The notes under the pieces: model-generated
What the model was told of the DNA's origin: nothing
Database searches by the model: none
What the model saw: only the letters and a program-made list of their open reading frames with translations
Assembly: GCF_010389155.1 (NCBI RefSeq)
Contig: NC_057761.1
Location: 56,976,587 to 57,040,586, forward strand
DNA: 64,000 bases
Source of the DNA: Erigeron canadensis
Lineage: Eukaryota; Streptophyta; Magnoliopsida; Asterales; Asteraceae
Reading direction: 5' to 3'
Translations under genes and position numbers: made by a program
Shown here: positions 36,601 to 46,610 of the stretch, piece by piece
Layout of the letters: the number at the start of each line of letters is the position of its first letter
Numbering within the stretch: position 1 is the stretch's first letter

Positions 36601-38691
36601 GACTCGGTTCGACGTACCCGCATCGTTTGGAACGTTTTCGTATTGCGTTCGGTACGTTTTGTACCAATACGAAATTCGAAGGTATCTGAGCGAATTCTGT
36701 AACTATGCTTTGAAGTGGTTGGTACTCCAAATGGGTTTGGTTGCACTGGCGTGGCAGAGTTTGAAGTGGTTGGTACTCCAAATGGGTTCGGTAGCACAAG
36801 CATGGTAGATTTTGAAGTGGCTGGTACTCCAAATGGGTTCGGCACAGGTGTGGTAGATTTTGAAGTGGTTGGTACTCCAAATGGGTTCCGTTGCACCGGC
36901 GTGGAAGAGTTTGAAGTGGTTGGTACTCCAAATGGGTTTGGCACAGGCGTGGTAGATTTTGAAGAGGTTGGTACTCCAAATGGGTTCGGTTGCACTGGCG
37001 TGGCAGAGTTTGAAGTGGTTGGTACTCCAAATGTGTTCAGTTGCACCGGCGTGGCAGAGTTTGAAGTAGTTGGTATTGTAAATGGGTTCGGCACAGGCTT
37101 GGTAGATTTTGAAGTAGTTGGTACTCTAAATGGGTTAGGCTGCACTGACGTCGTAGAGTTTGACATGGTTGGTACTCCAAATGGGTTCGGTTGTACCAGC
37201 GTGACAGAGTTTGAGGTGGTTGGTAGTGCAAATGGGTTCTGTTGCACCTGCGTGGTAGAGTTTGAAGTGGCTGGTACTCCAAACGGGTTCGGTTGCACAG
37301 GCGTCGTAGAGTTTGAAGTGGTTGGTACTACAAATGGGTTAAGTTTCACTGGCGTGGTAGAGATTGAATTGGTTGCCCATGATGAGGCAGAAGAAAATAA
37401 GGTTGGAGGTGCTGAGTTAAATCCGCCTGAGTTAAATGTTGATATTGTGGCCGTCGATCCTGCAAAACAAAGTCAATAACAACAAAAAAACAAAAACTGT
37501 TGTTAAGTATCATTAACATTACGCTCTGTAGGATTTGAACCTACGACATTGGGTTTTTAAGACCCATATTCTGCCAAACTGAATTAAGAGCGCTTCTAAA
37601 TCAGATGCACGTATTATTTATTTGATCACCAACTCAATTAGCACCATGGACTGAGGCTCAACATTCTGTAGACAGAACTATTTTGGATCGATGCCAACGG
37701 CTTGCTAATCAGTGCAAGGAGACTAAAAAGGGTATGGCATTGGAAGGCTGCAATATGACTACGCTAAAATTGCCCAAAATCCCAAACCGGCAATTAGTGT
37801 TTGTTCATAGATCTACTAAATTGCTGATTTTCACTAAAGAGTTTGCCACAGAAACGGATGAGTAAACTCAAAAGCATATATATTACGAGTATATAAATAT
37901 ATAATACATATATAAAGTAAATATACAAGATAATAAGAAATCACAGGTCCTATAAACAAAAACTTGTACTAACCACCAGAAGTTGAAGTCCCGTGAACGT
38001 TTAATGACGGGGTGCCAAATGTAACCTTCGTTGGAGTATTAGATAAAGGCGATGAAGTTTGGAAGCCTGGAGAGAATAAATTTCCTCGTTGATTCGATTG
38101 TGTAAACACAGATGGAGTCCCAAAAGAGACACTACTTGAATTTCCTGACCAAGTTGAGAGACAAAAAATAACGATGTGGTTAACACCCATTTCAAGAGAA
38201 CAATGAAGAGCATATAATAAGGCGAATCAGAATATCAGATTAACAAAAATTGCATAAGAAACAACTTCCCAGTAAACACTAGTACTACTGTATACATACT
38301 CCACACACATATGTTATCCTTAAAAATTTCTAAAGAAAGAAAATAACTGTCAGGGAAGCGGTCGATGATGGGGTCCCAAAAGGCAAGACTGGAGCAAAAC
38401 TCGAAGCAGTCATTGAACAAGTAGCGAATCCAGAGAAACCGGACAGCATTCGTGATGAGGAGACTGCAATTACAAGGCCAAAAAAATCAAGTAAAATAGT
38501 TAAAATTCAACTGTATGACATGTTAACAAGGGTTTCAAAAATCAAAAAAAGTCACAAACATCATCTAGCAGAATTGCAGATAACTTAATTAACTTAAACA
38601 ATAAAGTACATCACCGAAAGAAAAAAACCCCGATATATATAATAATTTGAAAAGAGAATCGTAACTTACATTCAGCAGTTGAGGGAAACAT
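33685..38691 (-). CDS. NUP98-like nucleoporin with PFG repeats, interrupted by a hAT insertion
   Basis: The minus-strand start at 38691 encodes MFPSTAE, followed by FG-type exons ([37 protein letters not shown]). A long exon (about 37467 down to 35233) encodes some two dozen degenerate units of [17 protein letters not shown] type, ending [12 protein letters not shown]. Further exons: about 35133-35046 ([20 protein letters not shown]), 34737-34630 ([20 protein letters not shown]), 34527-34360, and 34196-33685 with the NUP98 C-terminal fold ([54 protein letters not shown]). FG repeats form the pore's permeability barrier; the C-terminal domain anchors NUP98 and in most members self-cleaves before a HFS motif. 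Here the protein stops right after EGEWKIRV, so HFS is absent. A 709-bp element (35999-36707) brings in-frame stops into the repeat exon unless it is spliced out. The locus may be non-functional. Confidence 0.8.
35379..37390 (-). repeat. 51-bp-type coding minisatellite (PFG repeats), two blocks
   Basis: Degenerate direct repeats of about 42-51 bp, most obvious on the plus strand as GTGGTTGGTACTCCAAATGG, fill 35379-35998 and 36708-37390. Read on the minus strand each unit encodes one [13 protein letters not shown] motif. The two blocks were one array before the hAT element inserted. Units differ by length (with or without the VQP codons), which indicates expansion by unequal exchange. Confidence 0.9.
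35999..36707. mobile_element. hAT-type non-autonomous element in the nucleoporin repeat exon
   Basis: The element is 709 bp long. Its termini are CATAGTCACA at the left and TGTAACTATG at the right, an inverted repeat with one mismatch. It is flanked on both sides by CTTTGAAG (35991-35998 and 36708-36715), a perfect 8-bp target duplication as made by hAT transposases. Subterminal GGTACG/CGTACC motifs are frequent on both sides. No transposase is encoded. Element plus one target copy is 717 bp, a multiple of three. Confidence 0.85.
37520..37593 (-). tRNA. Organelle-type trnW-like sequence with TAA in the anticodon position
   Basis: The minus strand starts GCGCTCTTAATTCAG and ends with an intact T arm (GTAGGTTCAAATCCTAC) and AGAGCGT. 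The acceptor stem pairs fully (one G-T pair). The anticodon stem is TGGGT/ACCCA around the loop CTTAAAA, so the anticodon reads TAA. Body and arms match plastid trnW-CCA as I remember it, not a leucine tRNA: there is no long variable arm. CCA has become TAA. It lies in a NUP98-like intron, so it is most simply a decayed plastid- or mitochondrion-derived insert; no CCA end is encoded. Activity is unlikely. Confidence 0.7.
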
Positions 38692-38960
38692 TATCGAATA
38701 TCCGAATCAAAAGATGGGACCGGAAAAACCCTAAATATATAACGGATTCGAAATTCAAATATGTTTGTTGTGTTTTTATGTATGTTATTTGGAACTGGAA
38801 CGGGATGTTTTGTAAATAAATTAGGATGCGGTTTGGGTTTTTTTCCCCACATATATAGCTTTTATTTTAAGCAGGGCTATATAGCTTACTGTTAAAGCTA
38901 ATACGAGTAATTTATTTATATTTATTCCTGTATATTTTATTTAAGCTTTAATTTTATTTA
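38692..38960 (-). promoter_or_regulatory. Upstream region of the NUP98-like gene
   Basis: It contains an AAAACCCTAAA motif close to the ATG (about 38725), similar to the telo-box found in promoters of many plant housekeeping genes. The flank is bounded by a Helitron at 38961, which leaves a short native promoter. No clear TATA box was assigned. Confidence 0.4.
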
Positions 38961-39592
38961 CTAGATTTAGACTTGTGTCTAATATACTCATTGTTTATGA
39001 CATATTAAAGATAAATTAAATACTTGTATATGTAATCCAATTAAAGTTATAAAAGAACAAACGTAAATTCAAATATAAACAATGTAATTAAAATAAGAAA
39101 TAACAAATTTGTAAATTGATGAAAGCGTGTAAATTGTTCATCTATCAATATCCTGTCATGACTTGTTATTGTAACAGTTTTCTTGATAATACAATTAAAG
39201 AAACTTCTTGTAGATTTTGTTGTGGGTTATTTTTTTCATGAAAGTTTTAGATTATATAGTTGTTATATTTTGTACGTTGTGTATTTCTTTTTCTTGAAAG
39301 TTTTAGATTATATAGTTGTTATTTATTAGATATATTATTTTCATTCTATATAATTATTGATAATTTGATAAGTTATAATTATAGAAGAGTAATTTTGATC
39401 AAATTTGGTTCGGTTTTTTTTTTATTAATTTAATTAGTTGGATATTTGAGATAAACATAAGTTTTATAAACATAAGGTTTAAAAGTGTAAATTGGTGATA
39501 GAAAATCAAAAAATGTAAATTAATTTAGACATGTGTCGATTTAATTAATTTTAAGAAATTGAGAGTTGTGTATCTTTTAATATATATTAAGA
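38961..39592 (-). mobile_element. Non-autonomous Helitron, about 630 bp
   Basis: On the minus strand it starts A|TCTTAATATATATT at 39592 and ends with the perfect hairpin TTAGAC-ACAA-GTCTAA followed by ATCTAG|T at 38961. Internally it carries the motif TGTAAATTGGTGAT-GAAAA-TCAAAAA, which is also repeated at 49985-50300 and found near 56935. This links several elements of the window into one family. Confidence 0.6.
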
Positions 39593-39967
39593 TAAGATTA
39601 AGATTTAATTAAGCTGTACATTTTCTAAATTACTAACTACTAAGTATGAGTAAATATTTTATCTTCTTTTTTAAGTTACGCTTTTTAAATTACTAAGTAA
39701 ATATATTATCCAAAAATTTTAGTCGGAAAGAAATCCAAATATAACTATTTTCAAACACTTCCGATTTGTTTTTCTAAATGTGAAAAATCATAAGTATATC
39801 ATTTTACATATATTTAGTTTAAAGTTTGTTCAAACTAATAATAAATGAAAAAATAAATTAAGAAAACCCATTTATATTTTTTTATAGGAAAAAACCCTCA
39901 TTTTAACGGATAGAGATTAGTAAAAAAAGGCATGTGGCGTAACTAACTTTAACTATAGAGCACTTAA
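39593..39967. other. AT-rich spacer between two Helitrons
   Basis: Low-complexity A/T-rich sequence, probably decayed transposon DNA. No ORF or terminal signal was recognised. Confidence 0.4.
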
Positions 39968-40424
39968 TCTATACTTTATATTAACGAAAATACCCCCATG
40001 TTGAAAGTTACATGGGAGAAAATGTCTAAAATGTTCTCCTATGTAATATTTTCATCTACAAGGCTACTACCCTTTAAAATATTTTCACATACACTATTCT
40101 CTTATTTATACTTTATATTAAAGAAAATACTCTCATGTTGAAAGTTACATAGGGAAAAAATGTCTAAAATGTCATCCTATGTAATATTTTCACCTACAAG
40201 GCAACCCTTTAAAATATTTTCACATACACTATTCTCTTAACATTAATAATTAAATTACACATCAATCCTTTATTTTTCTAAAATATCTCCATTAACCTTT
40301 TAAATCAAATACTTTTATATGAATTATCTACTACATTCGACGTCGCATCCACCACCAACACTCGCCTCCACCACCACACCGTCGCTTTCACGACCACTGC
40401 CACATCGCGCGGGTAGAATGCTAG
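39968..40424 (+). mobile_element. Non-autonomous Helitron, about 457 bp
   Basis: The 5' end is A|TCTATACTTTATATTAACG at 39968. The 3' end is CATCGCGCGGGTAGAATGCTAG|T at 40424, with a weak GC hairpin. Inside is a 137-bp tandem duplication (units from 39970 and 40107). A CCACC-rich stretch precedes the 3' end, as in other plant Helitrons. Confidence 0.55.
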
Positions 40425-40513
40425 TGATAAGAAAAAGAAAACCACAAGGTCCAAAACGCTAATATTGATAACTACAAAGACACTTAATGAATTTAACTAT
40501 TAAAGAAATATAG

Positions 40514-41708
40514 GGTTAAAAGCAAATTTCATCCCTGTGGTTTTTTGAAAAACGTTTTTCAACTTTCTGTTAGTTTTTAAGTTTTTTCATCCCTGTGGTT
40601 TGATTTCCGTTAAATACACTCGTCCCTGATGGGCAGATCTGTCATTTTAGCCATCCCTTTTCTTTGTTCTTCATCAACCTTAAAACATCACCTTTGATTT
40701 CATACATGTTCTTCAAAAACCCAATATACCTAGTTCAAACACTATAAACTTTCAAATAATCATTATATTATATTAAAGATTTCAACACTTCTGTGACAAT
40801 AAAAGTATATAGATATAGACACATAAAACATACATATACATATATCACTTCTGCAACTATGAAGTTATATAGATACACATACATATAAACACACACTAAA
40901 TACTAATTGTGTGAAAAACTTCCAAGAAAATCACCATCTCAAAAAGTTTCACAACTTATCGATTTTCGACGTTTGAAATGAATGGCTAACTGCCGCTAAT
41001 ACTAAAGATGGATTTTACCTCGATTTGCAGCAAAAATGAGGAAATCTATAAGTGGTTGTGTGGCGGCGATGTCGAAATCGACCCACCGATCGTTAATAAT
41101 GTGGCAAAATCCAAGAACCCCTGTAAGTTGATCAATCGATCTTTTTTTCTCTCTCTCGACATCTCTTTTTTGTTTCATGACATCAATTGATCGATTTGAT
41201 GATGATTTTCAGTGTGTGGGGGGGGGGGGGTATAGATATAGATTCAGATTAATAGATGTATGAACATATGTATGATTTGATCTTGATTAGGTATAGATAT
41301 AGATATCGATCATATATATGTATGGGGAGTTGATATTTGTAACACAAAATTTAATATATTTACCACCAGTATGCATTACTGACTAGTACAGTCAGTTATA
41401 AAACTTGTATATTGTGATTAATGAATCAAAAACGGTGGTACGCTTATCACTTCCCATATGTATGTGTTTCGTATTTATAGATCAATGTAGATGTATGAAT
41501 ATATTTGTGGGTTTTGAAAGAAAAGGAAGAAATGATGCAAAAAGACAAAAATGCCCCTCATGTGACCTGAATGTGAGGGGATTTAATGATAGGGACGAGT
41601 GGTTTTTAACGGAAGCCAAACTACAGGGATGAATAAAACTCAAAAACTAACAGAGAGATGAAAGAACCATTTTTCGAATAACCACAAGGACTAAATTTGC
41701 ATTTAACC
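40514..41708. mobile_element. TIR element of 1.2 kb with long inverted ends
   Basis: The first about 130 bp (GGTTAAAAGCAAATTTCATC, CCCTGTGGTTTGATTTCCGT) return as an inverted copy at about 41560-41708. Such long TIRs suggest a Mutator-like element. The flanks AAAGAAATAT and AAAGAATATA look like an imperfect target duplication. A plus-strand ORF at 41008 (NEEIYKWLCGGDVEIDPPIV) lies inside and may be a captured or element-encoded fragment. An uninterrupted run of G lies near 41220. Confidence 0.6.
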
Positions 41709-41743
41709 AAAGAATATATGTAATCATGTCCAATACTTTAATT

Positions 41744-42411
41744 AGGGGTGAGTATGGGTCGGTTTGAGTCGGTTTTTGGCTAAAATCGAAACCCGAACCG
41801 ATTCATTCGGTTTTTAGAAAACCAAAACCATTGGATCCGTTTTTATTCGGTTCGGTTTTTCGGTTTGGTTTGAATCGGTTTCGGTTTTTGTTAGCTTTAA
41901 AAAAAGATTTTTTTTTTTAACTTTTTTGTTTTTTATTTTGTTGTTTATGATGTTATAAATTTAATTTTCAATTGTTAACAAAAAAACTATGATATAGAAC
42001 TAAAATATAGAGATGCTTTTTTTTTTTAACTAATTATGTTTTTTAGGTGTTAAAATTGATATAACTTTTATAAAAAGAATTGATTTTATTATATTTTTTA
42101 CAACTAAAACGTATAATTTATATAAATTTGTACACTAAAAAGACAAAAAAGTTTAAGTATATTAACATATTTACAAATTATAAGTAATAAATATAAATTT
42201 AATATGATATAAATATAAAATATAATGGGTTCGGTTCGGTTTGGTTTTTATCGGTTTTTTGACATATGAAACCGACCCCGAACCGATCCGTTCGGTTTTT
42301 GGAAAACAAAAACCAAACCAATGGATTTTGTTTGATTTTTGGTTTTTTTGATCCGATTTTATCAATTTTTTTCAATTTTTGATTTTTGGGTTCGATTTTT
42401 GCTCAACCCTA
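41744..42411. mobile_element. TIR MITE rich in CGGTTTTTCGGTT motifs
   Basis: The left end TAGGGGTGAGTATGGGTCGG and the right end TTTTTGCTCAACCCTA are imperfect inverted repeats. Inverted blocks of CCGAACCGA/TCGGTTCGG extend about 150 bp inward on both sides around an AT-rich core. No coding capacity was seen. Confidence 0.5.
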
Positions 42412-43124
42412 CCGGCCTACTCCAATGCAGCCCAGGATGGGGATATGCTAAAATCTGTTAAAATTGAAAAAGAGTAAGCTCAAAGAGAAAGTAAAGACAC
42501 GTGGTATATCGGTTGTCAACGCATTACTTTCACCAACAATCCGCTCAATAAAATAGTTTATTGGTCTCGATCTACACATACATAGTTTACAGTCTATACA
42601 CATACAAAGTGATTTGGTTGGTGGGGCTTCTTTTTAGTTCTCGTTTCAAGTGAGTTATTTTTCTTTTAATCAAGTATAAATCTGCATATATGTTTGGTGC
42701 CTAATTGTAGTATTAATATATTTTTAATAAATGTTTTCAAGATACGTAGAATTCTAATTTTGTATTAGTTTGATAAAGTTGAGAACTTGGAACTAATTTG
42801 GCCTCTTGAATTAGCAAGTTATTTAGGGTTCTACCCAACCCAGTGGAATATTATTAACCAGAATTTTACTTTGTTCATATTGTCAAATTAGGTGTACTAC
42901 CTTTCTTTTTTTAATTGCAATTTCCTGGGTAAGTTGTTACCTTTTGATGGCCCTGGAAATTACCCCCACTTTGTCAAAATTGTTATGTTATTACCTTTCT
43001 TGTTAACTTGTTAACTTTATCTGTCTAATTATTACGAGTAATATATATGGATATATAATGAATTGAAGCCTATATGGGATTATATCAGAGATTGGTTTGT
43101 TTATTATCATCTTCTGTTGCTGAA

Positions 43125-43222
43125 ATGCCTTCAAGCTGGAAGCCACTTAACTTTTACGTATTCATCACTTATGACAACCTCATCGAAAGCAGCCTCGTGA
43201 GTTCCTTTTTGTCACGAGTTCC

Positions 43223-43261
<39 letters not shown>

Positions 43262-44698
43262 GGGAAAAGTTAAATTAGGGACTCCTTATTTTAGGGACGG
43301 TTAAGGACTCCTTCTACCTCCTTCTCTGGCCACCACCACCATGATCATCTCCGACCACCACCATGATTCTCCGGCGACGGCGACCATTTCCGGTGAGACT
43401 TACATATGTGTAAGTAACTTACACATGTTTTAAGTACAATTTTTTTTAGGTAGATCTCCCATCACCGGTCACCCCCTATGACCTATCACCCCCTATGACC
43501 TATCACACTATGACCTATCACCCTCAATGACCTATCACCCCCACCAGCTTTGGTTTATGAATATCCTTAAGGGCGAAGCCCGCTTTGAATTATAATTTTT
43601 ATTCAACTTACACATGTGTAAGTTGTACTTACACGTGTAAGTCTCGCCGGAGATGTCGCCGGAGATGATCAGTGGTGATTAGATCCAATGAAAATGGACG
43701 GTCTAGATCGAGTCCCTAACAGTCCCTAAAATAAGGAGTCCCTAATCTAACCCACCCCTATATATATATATATATATATATATATTAACATTAAATTGTA
43801 TATCTCTTTTGTGATTAGAGAATTCCCATAGACTTTACCATAGAATATCAGAAGCAGATCCGTTCAAACAACAAAGACATCATACTCAGTGTTTCAGATG
43901 GCAAGACTTGGTATTTGGGTTGGATGGTCTCCGGTAACGGACACCTCTGGCTCCAGAAGGGTTGGCCCGAGTTTGCTGAGCATTACCATCTAAAGATTGG
44001 ATACTTGCTGCTCTTTAATCATCAGGAAAGTTCCATTTTTCATGTTAGAATATTCAACCAAACCAGTTGTGAGATAACTTACTTTCCACAAGAAATCGAT
44101 CAATCTATGCACACGGGAGATACTGAGGTTCTAAACACGCCCGCCAAGTCTCAAAACAGCGAAGGCAAGACTCTTAATTACCGATGTGGTTTACACTTAT
44201 TTAATTGCTTTCTTTAGTCTTGCTATTCATTTCTTAAGTTTCTTTTTGGATTGGTGAACATTGGTTTAGTGACAGTAGATAGGTCTGACAACCCATTCTT
44301 CTCGGCCAAAATGCCTCCTTCATATCATTCATCGTTGGGAATGGTAAAGTTTCTCAAATTGGGATCTTGTTTCATATAAAGATCGATCATTATCATATCA
44401 GACTATTTTTTACTTTTCTTTGATTTGGTTACAGTATGTACCTTTCAAATTTTGTACAAGATATTTGACTTGTGGAAAGGAGTATGTGGACTGTGTTCTT
44501 CATATGCCAGAGGTGGGAAACTGGGGTCCGATTCCATGCAAGATGTACAAGCAGAAACATGGTAAATTGTATGGTCCAAATTGGAAGAAATTTAGTAATG
44601 AAAATCATTTGGTTCCGGGTGATGTTTGTCTGTTAGAGCTGATAAGTGAGAGTGAAAAGGTGCTGAAAGTCACCATCACTCGAGCTAACCAAAAATGA
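43125..44698 (+). CDS. REM-like protein with two B3 domains
   Basis: Four exons: 43125-43196, 43819-44188, 44276-44343 and 44435-44698. They join without frame error to 774 nt, giving 257 aa. The first B3 domain (residues about 1-115) reads NFYVFITYDNLIESSL, IPIDFTIEYQKQI, LQKGWPEFAEHYHLKIGYLL and FHVRIFNQTSCEITY. A linker ends FFSAKMPPSYHSSLGM. The second B3 domain (about 170-257) reads VPFKFCTRYLTCGKEYVDCV, NWKKFSNENHLVPGDVCLLE and VLKVTITRANQK. B3 domains bind DNA in the major groove; paired B3 domains are typical of the plant REM group, nuclear transcription factors often active in reproductive tissue. I chose the Met at 43125 because the paralogue at 47842 starts at the same codon; an upstream in-frame Met at 43074 would add 17 residues. 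Intron 1 contains a complete MITE. Confidence 0.88.
43261..43757. mobile_element. MITE in intron 1 of the B3 gene
   Basis: The left inverted end reads AAATTAGGGACTCCTTATTT at 43273. Its reverse complement, with GTTAGATTAGGGACTCC, closes the element at about 43757. The TIRs match over 25 bp or more. The element sits inside a (TA)n tract that remains on both sides, which fits a TA-targeting (Stowaway/mariner-type) MITE, but the exact ends are obscured by the TA repeat. Internal palindromes around ACTTACACATGTGTAAGT are also present. Confidence 0.75.
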
Positions 44699-44949
44699 AC
44701 TAAGAAAGATAGTGTAGATATATTTGTTTTTAGGTGTAACTCTAATATGTTATAATGACTCTTTTTCTGGTAATGATTTGAGTGGTTTTAACAATTTGTA
44801 CTGATGTTTTATTAATTGAGTACGATTTTGGTTCAAATGTTGAATAAGGAAGCATGGTGTTACACACGTATTTGCCCAATCCTCGGCTGGTTGGATGGCT
44901 TGATCAAACATTGGTAAAATCACCATTGTTGGTTTCACATGACAAGTTG

Positions 44950-45800
44950 ATGGGCCAATAGTGTTTCAATGCATTGCTAGATGATGCTTGCCTGTTTAGA
45001 TGTGTGCATTCAATTCAGTAGTATTATACTATAAGAATAACAAACATATTGTGGGAACATTGCATTAGTAGGTTGGGAAATGGGCTGTGGCTGTCTACAT
45101 CTGTATGGAATGACAAATGGTGTAGCATGTCCTCTGAGTAAATTGGTTACTAGTAGCATGATCAAAGCTGCCCATTTAAAAACAAATGCCAATGTTGCTG
45201 AAATGATAATTAATAGGGAGTGGGTGTGGCCAAGGATCGGAAAGACAGAACGATAGAGTGGTATGGGTTAATAAGAAGGGGTTGAAGGCAGGTTTACTGC
45301 TGGGAATGGTTGGACTGATACTAGAGATTATGGGTGTAAAGTGAGATGGGTTAAACTGGTATATTTCACTCAATGCATGCCTATTCATGCAGTGATTGTA
45401 TGGTTAGCTATGAAGGGTTAATCACCCAGCATAGACTGGCTAAGTGTTATCCAATGAGACAGTTTGAGTGTGTGTTCTGTAGGTAGCAGGATAACTCTAT
45501 TGAACATTTATACCCTTGGTTGTAATTTTTCAAGATGGATTTGGAGAAAGTGAAGGAAAAAGCCAAGGATGTGGATATGCCTGATGAGTGGGAAAATATT
45601 GTGAATCGGTTTGTTGATACCAAATATCCGGACACCGTTTCGATTATTGTTCAAAGATTAGCTTTTGCTGGCTGCTGCATGTGCGTATTAGATATGGTAA
45701 GGGAGAGCTATGCAGACAAATTAGCACACCATAAGAGAAAGTCGAGGACATGGTGTTTGAGTGTATTACGCTTTGGTTACCATGTCTGAAGTTTAAAACT
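44950..45800 (+). pseudogene. LINE reverse-transcriptase 3' fragment (zf-RVT region)
   Basis: Conceptual translation with several stops gives VKLVYFTQCMPIHAVIVWLA, QHRLAKCYPM, CVFC and then DLEKVKEKAKDVDMPDEWEN and RLAFAGCCMCV. This matches the zinc-binding region that follows the reverse transcriptase of plant L1-type LINEs, whose usual pattern is W-FSQ-IPRHAF-LWLA, CVLC and W-IYQERN. The ORF at 45535-45789 is the last readable piece. In-frame stops near 45418 and 45484 show it is decayed. Confidence 0.65.
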
Positions 45801-46440
45801 TGTAGTTCTTATTAGGAGCTGAAAAAATACTTTGGGAATTTAAATATGACAACTTAAAGAGTTTGATATGTCATATTTTAAACTATAATGAAGTGTCTAT
45901 ATATTCAAAACTTGAACCTTTTTGAGCCATTGATTTATGATGGAATACGCTTCATAAGCACCACGGCTATCTTGATAATGCTCATGTTGATCGCAAATGA
46001 ATCTCCACGGCAATCCATTGGATTTCAGACAAACTAACAGCAAAGTATTCATCTTCGTTTATTAGAGGGATGTTGTAATACTTATGAAAGAGTAGTAAAA
46101 CAAATGTTTATTTCTTGTAACATATAAGCTATGTAATTTGATTTTGTGGAATTTTGGACTTTGTTTTTGAGAATATTTAATATGCTTATGGAGTAATGGA
46201 GAATATTTATACCTTTTAACCTTTAGTGTGTTAATCTATCTTTATATATACTAAAAAACAACTGACCTAATAGCTTATTGAATAAGTTATTAACTATTAT
46301 ATACAAAATTTTACATGCAATAACTATATAATGTTGGACCGTTATCTAATCTTTATATGTTACCACGAGTAATTACATTTATAAAATTATATAAATTATA
46401 TTTTTCATCATATGAAACTTAAAACTTTGATTAAAATTAC
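45801..46440. other. AT-rich spacer, no gene seen
   Basis: Downstream of the LINE fragment. Only low-complexity sequence and A/T runs; a possible Helitron-type 5' motif (TCTTTATATATACTAAAAAA at about 46239) has no matching 3' end that I can find. Confidence 0.35.
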
Positions 46441-46449
46441 AAAAAGGAA

Positions 46450-46610
46450 CCAACTAGCAAATAGCTCAATGATACAAGTATCTCTCACAAGTTTCACAGT
46501 TATGCAAGACTTAGATTCGAGTCATGTTGAGCAGACAGAATTTTATCTCAATTGAATGTTGTGCCTTTAGACTGTTTAATTGGAGGATTTTCCTCCTACA
46601 AATTATTGAG
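46450..46610 (+). mobile_element. SINE-like element, copy 3
   Basis: Plus orientation. It has a box A-like TAGCTCAATGATACAAG, a box B-like AGATTCGAGTC about 50 bp on, then the family block GAATGTTGTGCCTTTAGACT and GGAGGATTTTCCTCC. It is the best preserved head of the three copies in the window. Confidence 0.6.

Noticed and set aside
35379..37390. Array that at first sight resembles a CRISPR array
   Set aside because: Repeats are contiguous, degenerate and coding, with no unique spacers, and the genome is eukaryotic.
37520..37593. Functional tRNA-Leu(UAA)
   Set aside because: The body is trnW-like and lacks the long variable arm of leucine tRNAs; the TAA anticodon is better explained by mutation of CCA.
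37683..37865. 60-codon plus-strand ORF in a NUP98-like intron
   Set aside because: No domain was seen, it is antisense within an intron, and it is not clearly part of an organelle insert.
43074..43124. Upstream ATG for the B3 gene at 43.1 kb
   Set aside because: The paralogue at 47842 starts at the position matching 43125, and the extra residues are not B3-like.
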